Positions 61,740-64,000 of a DNA stretch of 64,000 nt are shown in pieces; position 1 is the first letter of the stretch; every line of letters starts with the position of its first letter. Both the position numbers and the translations under genes were made by a program. The stretch is from Actinomyces oris. Lineage in GTDB: Bacteria; Actinomycetota; Actinomycetes; Actinomycetales; Actinomycetaceae. The notes beneath the pieces were generated by a model, which had not been told where the DNA came from, did not search any database, and saw only the letters and a list, made by a program, of their open reading frames with translations. The DNA lies in contig NZ_VICC01000005.1 in NCBI RefSeq assembly GCF_006546825.1, positions 1-64,000 on the forward strand, read 5' to 3'.

Positions 61740-63083
61740 ATGACCGACTGGCTCATGATCGCCGTCGGCGTGGTCCTCACCGTGGGCACCGCCCTGTTCG
61801 TGGCCGGTGAGTTCTCCCTGGTCGCCCTCGACCCATCGACCGTCGAGACCCGAGCAGCCACCGGCGACAAGCGCGCCACTACCGTCCGGCGCGCTCTGGG
61901 ACGTCTCTCCACCCTCCTGTCCGGCGCCCAGGTCGGCATCACCCTGACCACCGTGCTCCTGGGCTACACCATGCAGGCGGCCCTCGCGAACCTGCTCACC
62001 GGCCTCATGAGCCACTGGCTGGCCACCTCCGTGGCCACCGGCGCCGCAGTCGTCATCGCCCTCATCGTCGTCAACGCCTTCTCCATGGTCATCGGCGAGC
62101 TCATCCCCAAGAACGCCACCCTGGCCGACCCCATGCGCGCCGCAGGCCTCGTGGCCCCCTTCCTCATGGGCTTCACCACCCTCCTCAAGCCCCTCATCGT
62201 CCTGCTCAACGGCGCCGCCAACGCCGTCCTGCACGCCATGGGCATCGAGCCCGCCGAGGAGCTCAGCGGCGCCCGCAGCGCCGGCGAGCTCGCCTCCCTC
62301 GTGCGCCACAGCGCCGAGGAAGGCACCCTCGACGCCTCCACCGCCACCCTGCTCACCCGCTCCATCGGCCTGGGGGCCCTCACCGCCGTCGACGTCATGA
62401 CCGACCGCGGCCGCCTCCACACCCTCGATGCCGACGACTCCGCCGAGGACGTCGTGCACCTGGCCCGCGCCACCGGACACTCCCGCTTCCCCGTCATCGG
62501 CCGCGACGTCGACGACGTCATGGGCATCGTCCACCTGCGCCGCGCCATCGGCGTCCCCTATGAGCGGCGCGCCGACGTCCCCGTCGCCTCCACCTCCCTC
62601 ATGACGCCCGCGCCCCGCGTCCCCGAGACCATGCCGTTGGCCGACCTGCTCGTCGAGCTGCGCGCCCAGGGCTCCCAGATGGCGATCGTCGTCGACGAGT
62701 ACGGCGGCACCGCCGGCGTCGTCACCCTCGAGGACGCCGTCGAGGAGGTCGTCGGGGACGTCGCCGACGAGCACGACCGCCGCCGCGCCGGCGCCCACCT
62801 CGACCCCTCCGGGCACTGGGTCGTACCCGGCTGGATGCGCCCCGACGAGCTTGCCACCCGCGCCGCCATCCAGGTCCCCGACGACGGCCCCTACGAGACC
62901 CTCGGCGGCCTGGTCATGACCGAGCTCGGCCGCATCCCCGCCGTCGGTGACGTCGTCGAGCTGCCCCACGCCTCCCTGACCGTCGACGCCATGGACGGGC
63001 GCCGCGTCACCCGCCTCCACGTGCGCCCCAAGGACCCCGAGGCCGCCCCCGGAAGTCGAGGACCAGAGGGGGAGCGCCGATGA
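61740..63083 (+). CDS. CNNM/HlyC-type membrane protein with CBS domains
   Basis: 447 residues from ATG 61740 (GGGGGAGGGG upstream). N-terminal DUF21/CNNM domain with four helices and [17 protein letters not shown] and IGELIPKN, a pair of CBS domains ([39 protein letters not shown]) and a C-terminal CorC_HlyC domain. These proteins handle Mg2+/Co2+ efflux or resistance; the old label is hemolysin. The stop overlaps the next gene's start. Confidence 0.9.
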   Translation: MTDWLMIAVGVVLTVGTALFVAGEFSLVALDPSTVETRAATGDKRATTVRRALGRLSTLLSGAQVGITLTTVLLGYTMQAALANLLTGLMSHWLATSVATGAAVVIALIVVNAFSMVIGELIPKNATLADPMRAAGLVAPFLMGFTTLLKPLIVLLNGAANAVLHAMGIEPAEELSGARSAGELASLVRHSAEEGTLDASTATLLTRSIGLGALTAVDVMTDRGRLHTLDADDSAEDVVHLARATGHSRFPVIGRDVDDVMGIVHLRRAIGVPYERRADVPVASTSLMTPAPRVPETMPLADLLVELRAQGSQMAIVVDEYGGTAGVVTLEDAVEEVVGDVADEHDRRRAGAHLDPSGHWVVPGWMRPDELATRAAIQVPDDGPYETLGGLVMTELGRIPAVGDVVELPHASLTVDAMDGRRVTRLHVRPKDPEAAPGSRGPEGERR

Positions 63084-64000
63084 GCACTCCGCTCGCCCTC
63101 CTGCTCACCGTCATCCTCCTGGCAGGAAACGCCTTCTTCGTCGGTGCCGAGTTCGCCGTCACCTCCTCGCGCCGCAGCCAGCTCGAGCCACTGGCCGAGG
63201 CCGGCGACGCCCGCGCCGCCACCGCCCTGTGGGCCCTGCAGAACGTCTCGCGCATGCTGGCCACCGCCCAGCTCGGTGTCACCCTGTGCTCCACCGGGCT
63301 GGGCGTCGTCGCCGAGCCGGCCATCGCCCACGCCCTGGAGCCCCTGCTGGCGACCATCGGCGTCGGGCACGCCGGCTCCCACGCCGTCGCCGTCATCATC
63401 GCCCTGGTCATCGTCGTGGGCCTGCACGTGGTCGCCGGGGAGATGGTGCCCAAGAACATCTCCATCGCCTCCCCGGAGAAGGCTGTGCGCTGGCTCGCCC
63501 CGCCCCTGGTGTGGTGCTCGCGCGTCTTCAGCCCCGTGGTCAACGCTCTCAACGGCTTCGCCAACGGGGTCCTGAGGGTCCTGGGCATCGAGGCCAAGGA
63601 GGAGATCGCCGCCGCCTTCAACGCCGAGGAGGTCGCCTCCATCGTCGAGCGCTCCACCGCCGAGGGCGTCCTGGAGGACTCCACCGGTCTGCTCAGCGGC
63701 GCACTGGAGTTCTCCGAGGAGACCGCCGGCAGCGTCATGGTGCCCCTGCGTGAGCTCGTCACCCTGCCCCAGGACTGCACCCCGGAGGACGTGGAGCGGG
63801 CCGTGGCCTCCACCGGCTTCTCCCGCTTCCCGCTGGTCGCCGACCAGGCCGCAGCTGATCAGGGGGAGGAGCCCGTCATCACCGGCTACCTGCACCTCAA
63901 GGACATCCTTTACGCCGACGGCGCCGAGCGCACCGAGCCGGTACCCGCCTGGCGCGCTCGCGCACTCGTGCCCGTCGGCTACGACGACGAGGTCGAGGAG
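63080..64000 (+). CDS. Second CNNM/HlyC-type protein (3' end beyond window)
   Basis: ATG 63080 overlaps the previous stop (ATGA) and the frame is open to the window edge (307 codons). DUF21/CNNM helices begin with LLLTVILLAGNAFFVGAEFA; VVAGEMVPKNISIASPEKA is the family signature; the first CBS domain starts near SVMVPLRELVTLP. A paired heteromeric arrangement with the upstream paralogue is common in actinobacteria. Confidence 0.9.
   Translation, partial: MSTPLALLLTVILLAGNAFFVGAEFAVTSSRRSQLEPLAEAGDARAATALWALQNVSRMLATAQLGVTLCSTGLGVVAEPAIAHALEPLLATIGVGHAGSHAVAVIIALVIVVGLHVVAGEMVPKNISIASPEKAVRWLAPPLVWCSRVFSPVVNALNGFANGVLRVLGIEAKEEIAAAFNAEEVASIVERSTAEGVLEDSTGLLSGALEFSEETAGSVMVPLRELVTLPQDCTPEDVERAVASTGFSRFPLVADQAAADQGEEPVITGYLHLKDILYADGAERTEPVPAWRARALVPVGYDDEVEE

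Noticed and set aside
1-64000. tRNA or rRNA genes
   Set aside because: The gene-free gaps were scanned by eye for cloverleaf and conserved rRNA sequence and none was seen; a covariance-model scan would be decisive.

Overview
The window is high-GC actinobacterial DNA, most like an oral Actinomyces (A. oris/naeslundii group). The reasons are the E1-E2 fused 2-oxoglutarate decarboxylase, monomeric NADP isocitrate dehydrogenase, a sigR-rsrA pair followed by the 24-residue ribosomal protein bL37, a fused molybdate permease-ATPase, and a large nitrate/nitrite respiration block. The genus assignment is inference from gene content; no rRNA or tRNA gene is visible.

Layout. 1-8.4 kb: three tandem minus-strand STAND-type genes (NB-ARC ATPase plus 42-residue TPR units). 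The left one runs off the window, and the third has lost its N-terminal domain. Two broken fragments of the sbcD nuclease gene lie at the cassette junctions. 8.4-16.1 kb: SemiSWEET-like transporter, uppP, an AAA ATPase flanked by short direct repeats, hisN, a TetR-quinone oxidoreductase fusion, a GNAT, a second quinone oxidoreductase and a zinc alcohol dehydrogenase. 16.1-19.05 kb: unstable accessory DNA with a remnant of an iron-siderophore ABC ATPase, an imperfect hairpin, a lipoprotein plus secreted protein pair with a sharp base-composition step inside it, and two copies of a 139-bp MITE-like element.

19.05-43.7 kb: a continuous nitrate/nitrite respiration and molybdenum cofactor block: moeZ-like, modBC, modA, narI-J-H-G (transcribed GHJI), narK, mog, mobA, moaC, moeA, moaE, moaD, moaA, a DUF2249 protein, two polytopic membrane proteins translationally coupled to a three-cupredoxin NirK, and a cysteine-containing winged-helix regulator. 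The parts fit together as molybdate import, cofactor synthesis, nitrate import and reduction at the membrane, and copper-dependent reduction of nitrite to nitric oxide.

43.9-64 kb: mostly core genes (rsgA-aroA, idh, doxX, sigR-rsrA-bL37, a YczE-like membrane protein, an SGNH protein with a changed nucleophile position, kgd/odhA, two CNNM/CBS proteins). Two visibly AT-richer single-gene islands interrupt them: an orphan multi-span membrane protein (46.85-48.16 kb), with a 30-bp-stem hairpin beyond it, and a membrane-anchored P-loop NTPase with C-terminal TPRs (59.4-61.5 kb).

Best candidates for undescribed biology: the NB-ARC/TPR array with its recombining repeat modules and sbcD scars, the membrane-anchored NTPase island, the TetR-oxidoreductase fusion, and the nirK operon with its coupled membrane partners.
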